A stretch of DNA of 64,000 bases from an uncultured bacterium (GCA_947643595.1 CANRWP010000001.1:86772-150771), one strand, 5' to 3'; numbered from the stretch's first letter, positions 47,427 to 56,458 are shown. The notes: a model not told the origin generated them from the sequence alone. A program made the numbers and translations.

Positions 47427-47525
47427 ACTATACATTATTGCCAAGGGATAAAATTATTTTTGAATAAAATAACAGAAAAAGAGAGAAAACGTTTTCCAAC
47501 TATTGCATTTTGGAAAAAATTGAGT

Positions 47526-47559
47526 AAAATCAATCTTGTAAACAGAAATGATTGATTTT
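47526..47559. repeat. 10-bp inverted repeat before the second HPr-like gene
   Basis: AAAATCAATC (47526-47535) and GATTGATTTT (47550-47559) are perfect complements with a 14-nt spacer. It could end the cvfB transcript or act as an operator or leader hairpin of the next gene; it lies 38 bp before that start codon. Confidence 0.5.
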
Positions 47560-47597
47560 GGTTCCTGCAAAGACACGCAGGGAGAAAGGAGTACAAA

Positions 47598-47834
47598 ATG
47601 AAAGTACAGAACATTAAGGACATCGAAAAGTTTTTCAAGGTAGTTGACAGCTGCGCAGGCAAGGTGGAGCTGGTTACAGGTGAGGGAGACAGATTAAATC
47701 TGAAATCCAAACTGTCCCAGTATGTATCCATGGCAAACATCTTCTCCAACGGTGAGATCCCTGAGCTGGAGATCATCGCATATGAGGCGGAGGATATCGG
47801 TAAACTTGTAAACTTCATGATGGAGAATGACTAA
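47598..47834 (+). CDS. small HPr-fold-like protein
   Basis: 78 residues with the size and beta-alpha order of HPr. The C-terminal half (LNLKSKLSQYVSMANIFSNGEIPELEIIAYEAEDI) lines up with HPr from the Ser46 region on, but GIHARPA is absent and the Ser46 motif KSIMG is changed. It therefore lacks PTS phosphotransfer chemistry. AGAAAGGAG precedes ATG 47598 and its A/T-poor, codon-biased sequence suggests good expression. A second histidine-less HPr-like protein is encoded at 26817-27050. Function unknown. Confidence 0.65.
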   Translation: MKVQNIKDIEKFFKVVDSCAGKVELVTGEGDRLNLKSKLSQYVSMANIFSNGEIPELEIIAYEAEDIGKLVNFMMEND

Positions 47835-47839
47835 CATAA

Positions 47840-48790
47840 ATGAACAGTAGAAGGATCGGAGTTACTTTCCTGCTTCAGATGTTATGCTTCTTTTTGCTGG
47901 TATTCGGTATAACGGTATATTATGCGAGCAATCCGGCGGGAAAGGATTTAGGGATAGTAGAAAATTTGATAGTGTCGCAATCTGTGAATGTCCTGCCTCT
48001 GGCGTTCATGCTGCTGATCGGGCGCAGAAAGTTCAGGGATGAAAAAGTTTTCAGGGATATACTGGGGTTTCGGCGCATAAAAATATCTACGGCCCTTATG
48101 ACAGTCCTTTATACATTTTTACTGATGCCATTGACAACGCTGGCCAATGCGATATCCATGATATTCGTGGATAATACAGTAGCAAATCTTTCGGGGGACA
48201 TTTTGAATGTCCCCTTTGTTGTCATGTTTACGATCATGGCAGTTTTCGGACCGTTTTGCGAGGAAGTAGTCTTTCGGGGAGCGTTCTTCAGGGGATTTCG
48301 GAAGACCGGCAATATTTTCGGAGCCATTGTAATATCCGGGATATTGTTTGCTCTGATGCATATGAATCTCAATCAGGCAGCGTATGCGCTGCTTTTGGGA
48401 ACTATGATGGCGCTGCTTGCGGAGGCGGCCGGATCTACCTGGGCTCCGTTTATCGTACATTTTATTTTCAACGGACAGAGCGTGTGTCTGCTGTTTCTGG
48501 AGGATAAATTAGTTCCGGAGCTTATGGAAGAAGAGCTGGAGAGCTTTGGCGGAAGCGAGCTGATGTTTGCGATAGCGGTCTACCTGCTGCTTGCGGTGGT
48601 ATGCACCTCGATCGCCTTCTGTGTGGTGACCTGGATCGCCTCCAACGAGGGGAAACAGAACTTTCTGCGGACGATCTGGGCGTCGAGAAAAAACCGGAGC
48701 GGGAGGCTGTGGAGCGTGTGCCTGGCGATAGGCGTGGCTCTGGCGCTTGTCTATATCGGGATAGAGGCGGCGGCTCAGATTTTGATGTAA
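47840..48790 (+). CDS. CPBP family intramembrane glutamic protease
   Basis: 316 residues with about eight membrane segments. The CAAX-protease/bacteriocin-processing motifs are complete: EEVVFRG near 138-144 (the EExxxR motif), HMNLNQ near 174, and HFIFN near 210. Family members process peptides in the membrane or confer bacteriocin immunity. The start lies 5 bp after the HPr-like gene, so both are probably cotranscribed. Its end overlaps the convergent acyltransferase gene by 16 bp. Confidence 0.88.
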   Translation: MNSRRIGVTFLLQMLCFFLLVFGITVYYASNPAGKDLGIVENLIVSQSVNVLPLAFMLLIGRRKFRDEKVFRDILGFRRIKISTALMTVLYTFLLMPLTTLANAISMIFVDNTVANLSGDILNVPFVVMFTIMAVFGPFCEEVVFRGAFFRGFRKTGNIFGAIVISGILFALMHMNLNQAAYALLLGTMMALLAEAAGSTWAPFIVHFIFNGQSVCLLFLEDKLVPELMEEELESFGGSELMFAIAVYLLLAVVCTSIAFCVVTWIASNEGKQNFLRTIWASRKNRSGRLWSVCLAIGVALALVYIGIEAAAQILM

Positions 48791-49833
48791 AGTTTCTCTA
48801 TGAGTCTGTTGTAGCCCGTATATTTTTTCAACAGTTCGATCAGAACGGAAATCCCCAGGGAGAGAAGGAGAAGCAGGGGCAGTATTGTCCAGGTGCTCCC
48901 GAAGGAGTAGATAAAATCGGGATAGAAATAATAGTAGATAAAAGTATGTACCAGGAAGATATTGGCGGAATGCTTTCCCAGAAATTCCAGGCACAGGTTA
49001 AGCCCCGGGACAGAGGCGATGAATTCATAGACCATATACGGGATCGCGAATACAAACAGATAGCTGAACTCCAGGGCGGTGTACTTGCTGAGAAGGTAGG
49101 ACAGATACAGCAGAGACAGACAGGCGATAAATTTGCCTGTCTTTATTGTTTTATTCCCGGAGTGCCAGTCTCTCCATTTCTCAAACCAGTCTTCGTAGGC
49201 GAAAGCGCATCCCAGAAAAACCGTCGGCAGATAACACCAGAATTCCACCCGCATATTGGGGATCGCGAAGGACAGCATACAGGCGGCTGGCAGCAGAAGA
49301 TACCGGAACTTTTCGTAGGCCTTGTATACGAAGGGCATCACTGTGATCAGCAGAACGGCGTAGGAAAGGTACCACCAGGTGACATTCAGGGGAACGATGC
49401 CCATATACGTGGCAAGCCCCAGGCCGTCGATGCACATGCTGAGCAGAATATGGGCGGGATCCATGTCGGCTTCGGCGTAAAAGAGACCGATGGACTCCCG
49501 CATCACGAACTGTTTGTACAGAACCGCCGCGATATAGATGATGATAACGACGGATTCCAGTTTGAGCAGCCGCCTGGCCACGGCGGATATGCCTTCCGCA
49601 GCAGTCTGCGGATTTTTGCTCTTCAGGGTCCGTGTGATACCGAAAGCGGTGAGAAAAGAAAAGCCGGCGACGCAGATCTTAAAAAATGTGATGATCTGGG
49701 TCACCAGAACAGGATTTGAAATCAGGGTCTTCACCTGGTAGAGCGACATCATATCCGGGGAAAAGGCGTGATGCGCCAGCATGAGGAATATCAGGATCCC
49801 CTTGGTTATCGTCGAGTGTTTTCTGGAAAACAT
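48775..49833 (-). CDS. acyltransferase 3 family membrane protein
   Basis: 352 residues with about ten membrane segments; the start KHSTITKGILIFLMLAHHAF carries the His pair used in place of the usual Arg/His motif of acyltransferase 3 (fucose-4-O-acetylase-like) proteins. Probably O-acylates a surface polysaccharide. Unlike the acyltransferase at 42238 it has the GC content of the host. Ribosome binding site CAAGGAGG lies just before ATG 49833. Confidence 0.75.
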   Translation of the reverse strand: MFSRKHSTITKGILIFLMLAHHAFSPDMMSLYQVKTLISNPVLVTQIITFFKICVAGFSFLTAFGITRTLKSKNPQTAAEGISAVARRLLKLESVVIIIYIAAVLYKQFVMRESIGLFYAEADMDPAHILLSMCIDGLGLATYMGIVPLNVTWWYLSYAVLLITVMPFVYKAYEKFRYLLLPAACMLSFAIPNMRVEFWCYLPTVFLGCAFAYEDWFEKWRDWHSGNKTIKTGKFIACLSLLYLSYLLSKYTALEFSYLFVFAIPYMVYEFIASVPGLNLCLEFLGKHSANIFLVHTFIYYYFYPDFIYSFGSTWTILPLLLLLSLGISVLIELLKKYTGYNRLIEKLYIKI

Positions 49834-49905
49834 TTCTATTCCTCCTTGACAGGAATGAAAAACAGACAGAACATAGAATATCCTGTCTGTCTTCGTTTAC
49901 CGCAA

Positions 49906-50106
49906 CTATATGCGGACATCAAACTGACTTCCGATGCAGGGATTGACGGAAAGTTCCATCTGTGCAGTCGGGGCAGATGCGATCATCTGAGCTAACTGCG
50001 AACCCTGTACATTAGCGGTATCCATCGTCTTATCCAGCATCTTCATTCCCCAGTCGGTCTGAAGATTGGACATAGACATAACAGTTGACAAGCTGGCAAT
50101 ATCCAT
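49906..50106 (-). CDS. yjfB: YjfB family protein
   Basis: 66 residues from ATG 50106 (AAAGGAG upstream). MDIASLSTVMSMSNLQTDWGMKMLDKTMDTA is typical of the YjfB/putative motility protein family (PF14070), often linked with flagellar genes in Firmicutes though none are nearby. Function unknown. Confidence 0.85.
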   Translation of the reverse strand: MDIASLSTVMSMSNLQTDWGMKMLDKTMDTANVQGSQLAQMIASAPTAQMELSVNPCIGSQFDVRI

Positions 50107-50147
50107 CTGACATCTCTCCTTTATACGCATATGTTTTGTGTAATACC

Positions 50148-50176
50148 AGTATAGAGGTAAGACGGATTTTTGTCAA
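50148..50176 (-). promoter_or_regulatory. promoter of yjfB
   Basis: On the minus strand: TTGACA (50176-50171), 17-bp spacer, TATACT (50153-50148). Confidence 0.75.
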
Positions 50177-50178
50177 TC

Positions 50179-50207
50179 TTGATAAAAAGGTCAGTATCTG
50201 GTATACT
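50179..50207 (+). promoter_or_regulatory. promoter of the TagA-like gene
   Basis: TTGATA (50179-50184), 17-bp spacer, TATACT (50202-50207) with a TGn extension. The -35 box is two bases from the divergent yjfB -35 box. Confidence 0.75.
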
Positions 50208-50261
50208 GAACATGTATAGACGTGAAAAAACAGGGGAGAGTTTTTTTGCGGAAGGAGTCGT

Positions 50262-50954
50262 ATGCAGAAAATTAATATATTGGGGATGAATCTGACGGAT
50301 TACTCTGTGCGGGAGGCGGTCGGTATTACCGATCGCTTTCTGGGTAGCGGTTCTCTGAATACGATTCTTTTTATTTCCGCAAAGATTCTGGTGGGGGTCG
50401 GAGTCTCTGAGGAACAGCAGGCATGGATGGCGGATGCGGATCTGATCGTCTGGACCGATGCGGAGATCGTAAAGCAGACCGGAATCAGGACAAAGGACCG
50501 CATCCATGAGGTGGAGGACCAGAGCTATATCAGGGAAGTTTTGAAACGCCTCGGGAGAGGAAAGAAATCTTTGTATCTGCTCGCGGAGTCGGAGGAGAAA
50601 CTAGAGGAACTGGAAGCGGATTTGAAGGGGGTCCGTGAAGGCCTGAATATTATCGGCAGGAGTGTGGCTGACGGTATGGTTCAGGAGGAGTGGGACGACA
50701 TCGCGAACCGGGTGAATGAGCTTGCGCCGGTGGCGGTGATATCCAGAATAGGATTTGAACATCAGATGAGGATGATGGAGGGGATGAAAAGGATCCTGAA
50801 TGCAGAGATATGGCTTGCGCTGGACCATCGTGTGTTGTCGGGAGGAGAGAAAGAGCCCTTTTTAAAGAAGCTGTTGAGTAAGTGGTATCATCTCCTGTTT
50901 CAGAAGCAACTGTCGGAATATCAGGGCGCGAACAGGCAGGATGAAAAAAAGTAG
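50262..50954 (+). CDS. WecG/TagA/CpsF family protein with altered active site
   Basis: 230 residues aligned over the whole TagA fold. TagA enzymes transfer N-acetylmannosamine in wall teichoic acid synthesis. The family block TxNaEhlv is FISAKILV here, so the catalytic Thr and neighbouring Asn are lost, and the lpDG block is WTDAEIV, where only the Asp remains. The C-terminus (FLKKLLSKWYHLLFQKQ) keeps the amphipathic membrane-binding helix. It may be a pseudoenzyme or act on another substrate. It is monocistronic with its own promoter and terminator. Confidence 0.75.
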   Translation: MQKINILGMNLTDYSVREAVGITDRFLGSGSLNTILFISAKILVGVGVSEEQQAWMADADLIVWTDAEIVKQTGIRTKDRIHEVEDQSYIREVLKRLGRGKKSLYLLAESEEKLEELEADLKGVREGLNIIGRSVADGMVQEEWDDIANRVNELAPVAVISRIGFEHQMRMMEGMKRILNAEIWLALDHRVLSGGEKEPFLKKLLSKWYHLLFQKQLSEYQGANRQDEKK

Positions 50955-50980
50955 GACGGTCCATTTTGGCCGTCTTTTTG
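50955..50980 (+). terminator. terminator after the TagA-like gene
   Basis: GACGGTC-cattttg-GCCGTC followed by five Ts, directly at the stop codon. Confidence 0.75.
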
Positions 50981-51172
50981 TTTGTGTAGGTTTACTATTA
51001 TGAAAAATATACAAATTTTGGAATATCCGTTAAAAAACAGACAAAAAATATTTGAAAAGAGGTAGATTTATTTGTGCATTTGTTTTAAAATAGGAAATAG
51101 GTTGCAGGAAAAGCCTTTTATGGGGTGGAAATATATTGTTAAAAATGTATAAAGCAGGAGGGAAGGGAACGG

Positions 51173-52255
51173 ATGATTTCAAATCAGATTTTGCAGAATA
51201 CGATCGAAGGATTAAAAGCCATTGCCAGAGTGGAACTTTGCATTATGGATACCGACGGCAAGGAAGTGGCCGCGACAGTGAATATGTATGAATGTGAAAG
51301 ATCCGCGATGGAGTTTGCGCAGTCTCCGGCGGACTCACAGGAGATCCAGGGATATCAGTACTTTAAGATCTACGATGAGCAGCAGCTGGAGTACATATTG
51401 ATCGCGGGAGGTTCCGGGGAAGACGTCTATATGGTCGGCAAGATGGTCGCCTTCCAGATCCAGAATCTGCTGGTGGCGTACAAGGAGCGTTTTGATAAGG
51501 ACAACTTTATAAAGAACCTGTTGTTGGATAATCTGCTTCTGGTAGATATCTACAGCCGCGCAAAGAAACTGCATATTCAGGCGGACGTGCGCCGCGTGGT
51601 GATGATCATCGAGACGGACAGCACGAAAGACTGCAATGTGCTGGAGATCGTTCGAGGCAGCAATACTAATGCCAGAGACTTTGTCACGGCGGTGGACGAG
51701 AATAACGTGATCGTGGTGAGGGATCTGAGTGAGGGCGATTCTCCGATAGAGATAGACAAGGGCGCAAAGGCGCTGGAAAGCTTTCTGGTGAAGGAAGGCA
51801 TGAGGAATGTCAGGGTGTCTTACGGTACAGTCGTAAAGGAGATCAAGGATGTGAGCCGTTCCTATAAGGAGGCGCGCATGGCTCTGGATGTAGGAAAGAT
51901 ATTTTTCAGCGACAGGAATGTGGTCGCCTACAGTGAACTCGGCATCGGACGTCTGATTTATCAGCTTCCGATCCCCCTCTGCAAAATGTTTATCAGGGAG
52001 ATCTTCGGCGGAAAGAGCCCGGATGATTTTGATGATGAGACGCTTGCGACGATCAACAAGTTTTTTGAGAACAGTCTGAACGTATCGGAGACTTCCAGGC
52101 AGCTTTTTATCCACAGGAATACGCTGGTCTACAGACTGGATAAGTTGCAGAAGGCGACAGGGCTGGACCTGCGCGTATTTGAGGACGCGATTACGTTCAA
52201 GATGGCGCTGATGGTTGTAAAGTACATGAAATACATGGAGACGCTTGAGTACTAA
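51173..52255 (+). CDS. CdaR/PucR-type transcriptional regulator
   Basis: 360 residues: an N-terminal sugar-diacid-recognition-like domain (ISNQILQNTIEGLKAIARVELCIMDTDGKEVA), a GGDEF-like middle domain, and the PucR-type C-terminal helix-turn-helix (LNVSETSRQLFIHRNTLVYRLDKLQKATGLDL near 300-335). Such regulators usually activate carboxylate or sugar-acid catabolism, but the next gene, 17 bp on, is ftsE. GGAGGGAAGG precedes ATG 51173. The ~220 bp upstream holds no other gene. Confidence 0.85.
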   Translation: MISNQILQNTIEGLKAIARVELCIMDTDGKEVAATVNMYECERSAMEFAQSPADSQEIQGYQYFKIYDEQQLEYILIAGGSGEDVYMVGKMVAFQIQNLLVAYKERFDKDNFIKNLLLDNLLLVDIYSRAKKLHIQADVRRVVMIIETDSTKDCNVLEIVRGSNTNARDFVTAVDENNVIVVRDLSEGDSPIEIDKGAKALESFLVKEGMRNVRVSYGTVVKEIKDVSRSYKEARMALDVGKIFFSDRNVVAYSELGIGRLIYQLPIPLCKMFIREIFGGKSPDDFDDETLATINKFFENSLNVSETSRQLFIHRNTLVYRLDKLQKATGLDLRVFEDAITFKMALMVVKYMKYMETLEY

Positions 52256-52272
52256 AGGAAAGGGATACTATA

Positions 52273-53013
52273 GTGGCGGAAAAAGCAGTAAGAAGGAAAC
52301 GAAAGAAAAAAAGCGGTGATCGGGACATTATCGTGCTGGATCACGTGAGCAAATCTTATGAGACGGGCTCGCCGGCTTTGAACGATATCAATCTGCGGAT
52401 CAGGCGGGGAGAGTTTGTCTTTATCGTGGGGGACAGCGGCTCGGGTAAATCGACGATGATCAAGCTTCTGCTCAGGGAGTTGACGGCGACAGAGGGGAAT
52501 GTGAAGGTTCTGGGATATGATCTGAATCGGATCAGGCATCGAAAGATACCGGAATTCCGGCGCAATATCGGTATTGTGTTCCAGGATTTCCGCCTGCTGA
52601 AGGACAGAAACGTCTATGAGAACGTGGCCTTTGCGCAGAGGATCGTGCTGACACCCACAAAGCAGATGCGGAAAAATGTACCAGCCGTGCTCGCCGCAGT
52701 GGGACTTGCCGGAAAATATAAGGCGAGGCCGAAACAACTCTCGGGCGGTGAGCAGCAGAGGGTGGCGTTGGCCAGGGCGCTGGTGAATGAACCGACGCTG
52801 CTTTTGTGCGATGAGCCCACCGGAAATCTGGATCCTAAGAACTCCTGGGAAATTATGAATATGCTCGATGAGATCAACAAGTCCGGGACGACGGTGGTTG
52901 TGGTCACGCACAACAAGGAGATCGTAAACCAGATGGAAAAGCGCGTGGTGACGCTGAAAAAGGGCGTGATCGTGAGCGACGAGGAGAAGGGAGCGTATAT
53001 CGATGAGGATTAG
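52273..53013 (+). CDS. ftsE: cell division ABC ATPase FtsE
   Basis: 246 residues; Walker A GDSGSGKST near 56, LSGGEQQRVALARAL near 157, Walker B LLLCDEPTGNLDP near 176. With FtsX it forms the membrane machine that switches on wall hydrolases at the septum or side wall. Lys/Arg-rich first 18 residues precede the ABC fold. GTG 52273 follows AAAGGGA. Overlaps ftsX by 11 bp. Confidence 0.95.
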   Translation: MAEKAVRRKRKKKSGDRDIIVLDHVSKSYETGSPALNDINLRIRRGEFVFIVGDSGSGKSTMIKLLLRELTATEGNVKVLGYDLNRIRHRKIPEFRRNIGIVFQDFRLLKDRNVYENVAFAQRIVLTPTKQMRKNVPAVLAAVGLAGKYKARPKQLSGGEQQRVALARALVNEPTLLLCDEPTGNLDPKNSWEIMNMLDEINKSGTTVVVVTHNKEIVNQMEKRVVTLKKGVIVSDEEKGAYIDED

Positions 53014-53899
53014 TACATTTTTTTATACGATCAGACAGGGCTTCCGAAATATCTTTCGCAATAAACTCTTTTCCCTTGCTTCCATAGCGACGATAACCGC
53101 CTGTCTGTTTATGTTCGGTATTTTCTATTCGGTGGTGGTGAATCTGCAAAGCATGGTGAAAAATGCGGAGGAGGGAGTCTGCGTCACGGTGTTTTTCGAG
53201 AATGGCACGGAGGATGCGGTCATTCAGGAGATCGGGCAGAAGATCTCAGGAAGAATGGAAGTCTCCAATGTGGAGTATATCTCCGCAGACCAGGCATGGG
53301 AGGACTGGCTGGCGGGCTATCCCCCGGAGTATGCGGAAGGATTTACGGAAAATCCGCTGGCAAACTGCGCGAATTACAGAGTGTATTTGAGTGATGTCTC
53401 CATGCAGGATTCTCTGGTGACTTATCTGGAGTCCATGCCGGAAGTCAGAAAGATAAATCGCTCCCAGCTGACGGCGGACGTACTGTCGGGCTTTAATTCC
53501 CTTCTGGGATATGTGTCCATCGGTCTGATCGCGATCCTGCTGGGCGTATCGGTCTTTCTGATCAGCAATACCGTGACCATCGGCATCAATGTGCGGAGAG
53601 AAGAGATCACGATCATGAAATACATCGGCGCTACGGACTTTTTTGTGCGGTTCCCTTTCGTGGTGGAGGGGATCCTGATCGGACTGGTAGGGGCTGGAAT
53701 CCCGCTGGCGATCATCTATGTTGTGTATAATAAGGCCGTGACTTATGTGTTGGAGCGGTTTTCGATACTGACCAATCTGCTGGCGTTTTTGCCGGTGTCG
53801 GAGATCTATCACATATTGCTGCCGCTGTCCTTGGGCATCGGCGTGGGAATCGGTTTCCTGGGAAGTTTTATCACGGTGAGGAAGCATCTCAGGGTATAA
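53003..53899 (+). CDS. ftsX: cell division protein FtsX
   Basis: 298 residues: membrane helix at about 22-48, a large extracellular domain (50-165) that contacts the wall hydrolase, then three membrane helices (about 170-195, 220-245, 265-290). RQGFRNIFRNKLFSLASIATI is the family N-terminus. Partner of FtsE, encoded upstream. Confidence 0.95.
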   Translation: MRISTFFYTIRQGFRNIFRNKLFSLASIATITACLFMFGIFYSVVVNLQSMVKNAEEGVCVTVFFENGTEDAVIQEIGQKISGRMEVSNVEYISADQAWEDWLAGYPPEYAEGFTENPLANCANYRVYLSDVSMQDSLVTYLESMPEVRKINRSQLTADVLSGFNSLLGYVSIGLIAILLGVSVFLISNTVTIGINVRREEITIMKYIGATDFFVRFPFVVEGILIGLVGAGIPLAIIYVVYNKAVTYVLERFSILTNLLAFLPVSEIYHILLPLSLGIGVGIGFLGSFITVRKHLRV

Positions 53900-53933
53900 T
53901 TTGGTTCAGATATCTGTACGGCAGAGGTAAGGA

Positions 53934-55163
53934 ATGAAAAAAAACAGACATATGAAAAAGTGCATAGGTATCCTGCTGCTCTCGGCGGTGGTACTTTCGC
54001 GGACAGGGGCGGCAAAAGCCGTCTCCCTTTCATCTATCACCTCCGAGAGCATACGGGAAAAGGAGGGTCAGATTTCAGAGGCGCAGAGTGAAAAGCAGCA
54101 GCTGCAGTCCGCCCTGACAGATATCAAGGCTCTGAAAGAACAGCTGGAGGGAGAGAAGGCGAGCCTGGAAAGCTATGTGGTGGCGTTGGACAGCAATCTG
54201 GAGGAGATCCAGCAAAAGATTGCCGAACTGAACGGCCTGATCGAGGAGAAGGAAGAGGAGATTCGGGAGACGGAGGAGGAGCTGGAGGCCGCCACGCTGA
54301 AACAGGAAGAGCAGTATGCCGCTATGAAACAGCGGATCCAGATGATGTACGAGCAAAATGACGATTATTACCTGGAGACGATACTGAGTGCAGAATCTTT
54401 TGGAGATATTCTGAATAAACTGGATTATATCCAGATGGTCGTGGATTACGATGACCAGAAGCTGGAAGAGTATATTTTGATCCGCGAGTACGTTGAAGTC
54501 TGCAAGGAAGAGCTGGATGCGGAAAAGGAAGTGCTGGATGAGGCGAAAATCGGTGTGGAGAAGGAGGAAGCTTCTCTGGCGCAGCTGATTTCCGCCAAGG
54601 AGACGGAGATCGTCGTAAAACAGGGGGATATCAACAATAAAGCGGCGGCGATCGCCGAGTATGAGGCGGACATCAAGGCGCAGAACGAAATCATTGCCTC
54701 GCTGGAGGCGGCGGTGGCCGAGGAGCGGAAGCGGATAGCGGAGGAGAGTGGAAGAAAACTGACGTACGACGGCGGTATGTTTGCGTTTCCGGCGCCTTCC
54801 ATGACGAGAATTTCCGACGAATACGGAAACAGGATGCACCCCATCCTCGGCGTGGAACAGTTTCATAACGGCGTGGATATGGCGGCGCCTAACGGCAGTC
54901 CGATTCTGGCGGCCTACGACGGAGAAGTGGTGGCAGCCGCGTACAGCGGCAGCATGGGCAATTATATCATGATCGATCACGGGGACAGCCTCTATACGAT
55001 CTATATGCATGCGTCCGCGCTCTATGTATCGAAGGGAGATCTTGTTGCAAAAGGGCAGAAGATCGCGGCGGTGGGATCCACCGGGAGATCGACCGGTCCG
55101 CATCTGCATTTCAGTGTGCGGAAGAATGGAAGCTATGTGAGTCCCTGGGGATATCTGGGATAA
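53934..55163 (+). CDS. FtsEX-linked peptidoglycan hydrolase, coiled coil plus M23 domain
   Basis: 409 residues: signal peptide (1-28), long coiled coil (about 35-275; EEIQQKIAELNGLIEEKEEE) that would bind FtsX, and a C-terminal LytM/M23 endopeptidase with zinc ligands in HNGVDMAAP (near 318) and HLHF (near 393). Layout matches EnvC and PcsB/CwlO-type hydrolases controlled by FtsEX. It directly follows ftsX, as expected for the cognate enzyme. Confidence 0.92.
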   Translation: MKKNRHMKKCIGILLLSAVVLSRTGAAKAVSLSSITSESIREKEGQISEAQSEKQQLQSALTDIKALKEQLEGEKASLESYVVALDSNLEEIQQKIAELNGLIEEKEEEIRETEEELEAATLKQEEQYAAMKQRIQMMYEQNDDYYLETILSAESFGDILNKLDYIQMVVDYDDQKLEEYILIREYVEVCKEELDAEKEVLDEAKIGVEKEEASLAQLISAKETEIVVKQGDINNKAAAIAEYEADIKAQNEIIASLEAAVAEERKRIAEESGRKLTYDGGMFAFPAPSMTRISDEYGNRMHPILGVEQFHNGVDMAAPNGSPILAAYDGEVVAAAYSGSMGNYIMIDHGDSLYTIYMHASALYVSKGDLVAKGQKIAAVGSTGRSTGPHLHFSVRKNGSYVSPWGYLG

Positions 55164-55205
55164 CTTTTTGTCGAAAAGAAGTAAGAAAAAGGTGGCGTAT
55201 CAATT

Positions 55206-56438
55206 TTGAAGTTAAAGGTAGAAAAATCAAACGGCTACGGTCTCGGCGTGCTGACCGGCGTATTGGCGGCAGTGCTGATCTTTTGCGGCGCGTGGACGGG
55301 GAAAAGTCTGTATGAAAACAGAAGGGTGAAGGAGACTTCCGTCTCGGAGGACGGTGCGGGATCTGTCGTAAACAGTGAAACGCTCAGCAAAATGGCTGCG
55401 ATCGAGGAGACGATAAACAGGAATTTTTATTTGAAAGATATGACGGAGGAAGAGCTGCAGACCGGTATCTACAATGGTATGGTGGAAGCGCTGGATGACA
55501 AATACGCTGCGTACTATACGGCGGAAGAATTGATGGCTCAGCTGGAAAAGAATGAGGGGGTCTATTATGGTATAGGCGCCTATGTTATGATGGATGCGGA
55601 GACGCAGACGCCTTATATCAGCGGCGTGATCGAGGGAACTCCTGCGGAAGAAGCCGGGCTGCGGATGGGGGACATCATCTACGCGGTGGAGGGCACGGCG
55701 ACTTTCCAGATGTCGCTGGAAGATGTGACCGGATTGATCAAAGGGGAGGAGGGGACAGCTGTCACACTGACGATCGTGCGGGACGGAAAGGCGTTTGAGC
55801 AGGACGTGGTGCGGCGAAAAGTCAACAATCCTACCGTGTCATCCCGGATGCTGGATGAGGAGATCGGCTATATTGGCATCACCGAGTTCAAGGACATCAC
55901 GGTGGACCAGTTTACGGAGGCTTACGCGGTCATAAGGGGGTCCGGCGCGAAGGCCCTTGTGCTGGATCTGCGGGGGAATCCCGGCGGGCTGCTGGATGCG
56001 GTAGTCAGCATCGGCCAGCAGATACTGCCCGAAGGTCTCATCGTCTATACGGAGGATAAGAGCGGAGAGCGGGTGGAATACACCTGCGACGGAAAAAGGG
56101 AAATACAGATGCCGATGGTAGTGCTTGTCAACGGAGGTTCTGCCAGCGCGGCGGAAGTGCTGACAGGAGCGATCAAAGATTACGGTGTGGGAACGGTCAT
56201 GGGGACCACCACTTACGGTAAGGGGATCGTGCAGAAGATCATTGCGCTCTCGGACGGCTCGGCAGTGAAGCTTACTACCAGCGGTTACTTTACGCCGAAA
56301 GGAAATAATATCCACGGAAAGGGAATCGAACCGGATGTGGTGGTGGAATTTGACGCGGAGGCCTATTATGGGGATGAACAGATAGACAATCAGCTGGAGG
56401 CCGCGCAGGAGTACCTGAAGAAAAAACTGCATGGGTGA
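55206..56438 (+). CDS. ctpA: S41 family C-terminal processing protease
   Basis: 410 residues: membrane anchor (about 13-33), PDZ domain (105-190; GVIEGTPAEEAGLRMGDII), then the S41 catalytic core with the Ser in NGGSASAAEV near 303 and Lys in TYGKGIVQ near 338. It cleaves secreted substrates near their C-terminus. TTG 55206 follows AAGGTGG. Placed in the ftsEX-M23 operon it may trim or activate the hydrolase, as Ctp proteases do for wall enzymes in other bacteria (inference). Confidence 0.93.
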   Translation: MKLKVEKSNGYGLGVLTGVLAAVLIFCGAWTGKSLYENRRVKETSVSEDGAGSVVNSETLSKMAAIEETINRNFYLKDMTEEELQTGIYNGMVEALDDKYAAYYTAEELMAQLEKNEGVYYGIGAYVMMDAETQTPYISGVIEGTPAEEAGLRMGDIIYAVEGTATFQMSLEDVTGLIKGEEGTAVTLTIVRDGKAFEQDVVRRKVNNPTVSSRMLDEEIGYIGITEFKDITVDQFTEAYAVIRGSGAKALVLDLRGNPGGLLDAVVSIGQQILPEGLIVYTEDKSGERVEYTCDGKREIQMPMVVLVNGGSASAAEVLTGAIKDYGVGTVMGTTTYGKGIVQKIIALSDGSAVKLTTSGYFTPKGNNIHGKGIEPDVVVEFDAEAYYGDEQIDNQLEAAQEYLKKKLHG

Positions 56439-56458
56439 GCGGTGGAGCATATGTGATA

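Noticed and set aside
48601..49719. 372-codon ORF antisense to the acyltransferase gene
   Set aside because: Low-complexity Gln/Gly/Asp-rich translation typical of a reversed hydrophobic gene; the minus-strand protein is clearly a membrane acyltransferase.
54075..55109. 344-codon ORF antisense to the M23 hydrolase gene
   Set aside because: Leu/Arg/His-rich mirror of a coiled coil; no start signals.
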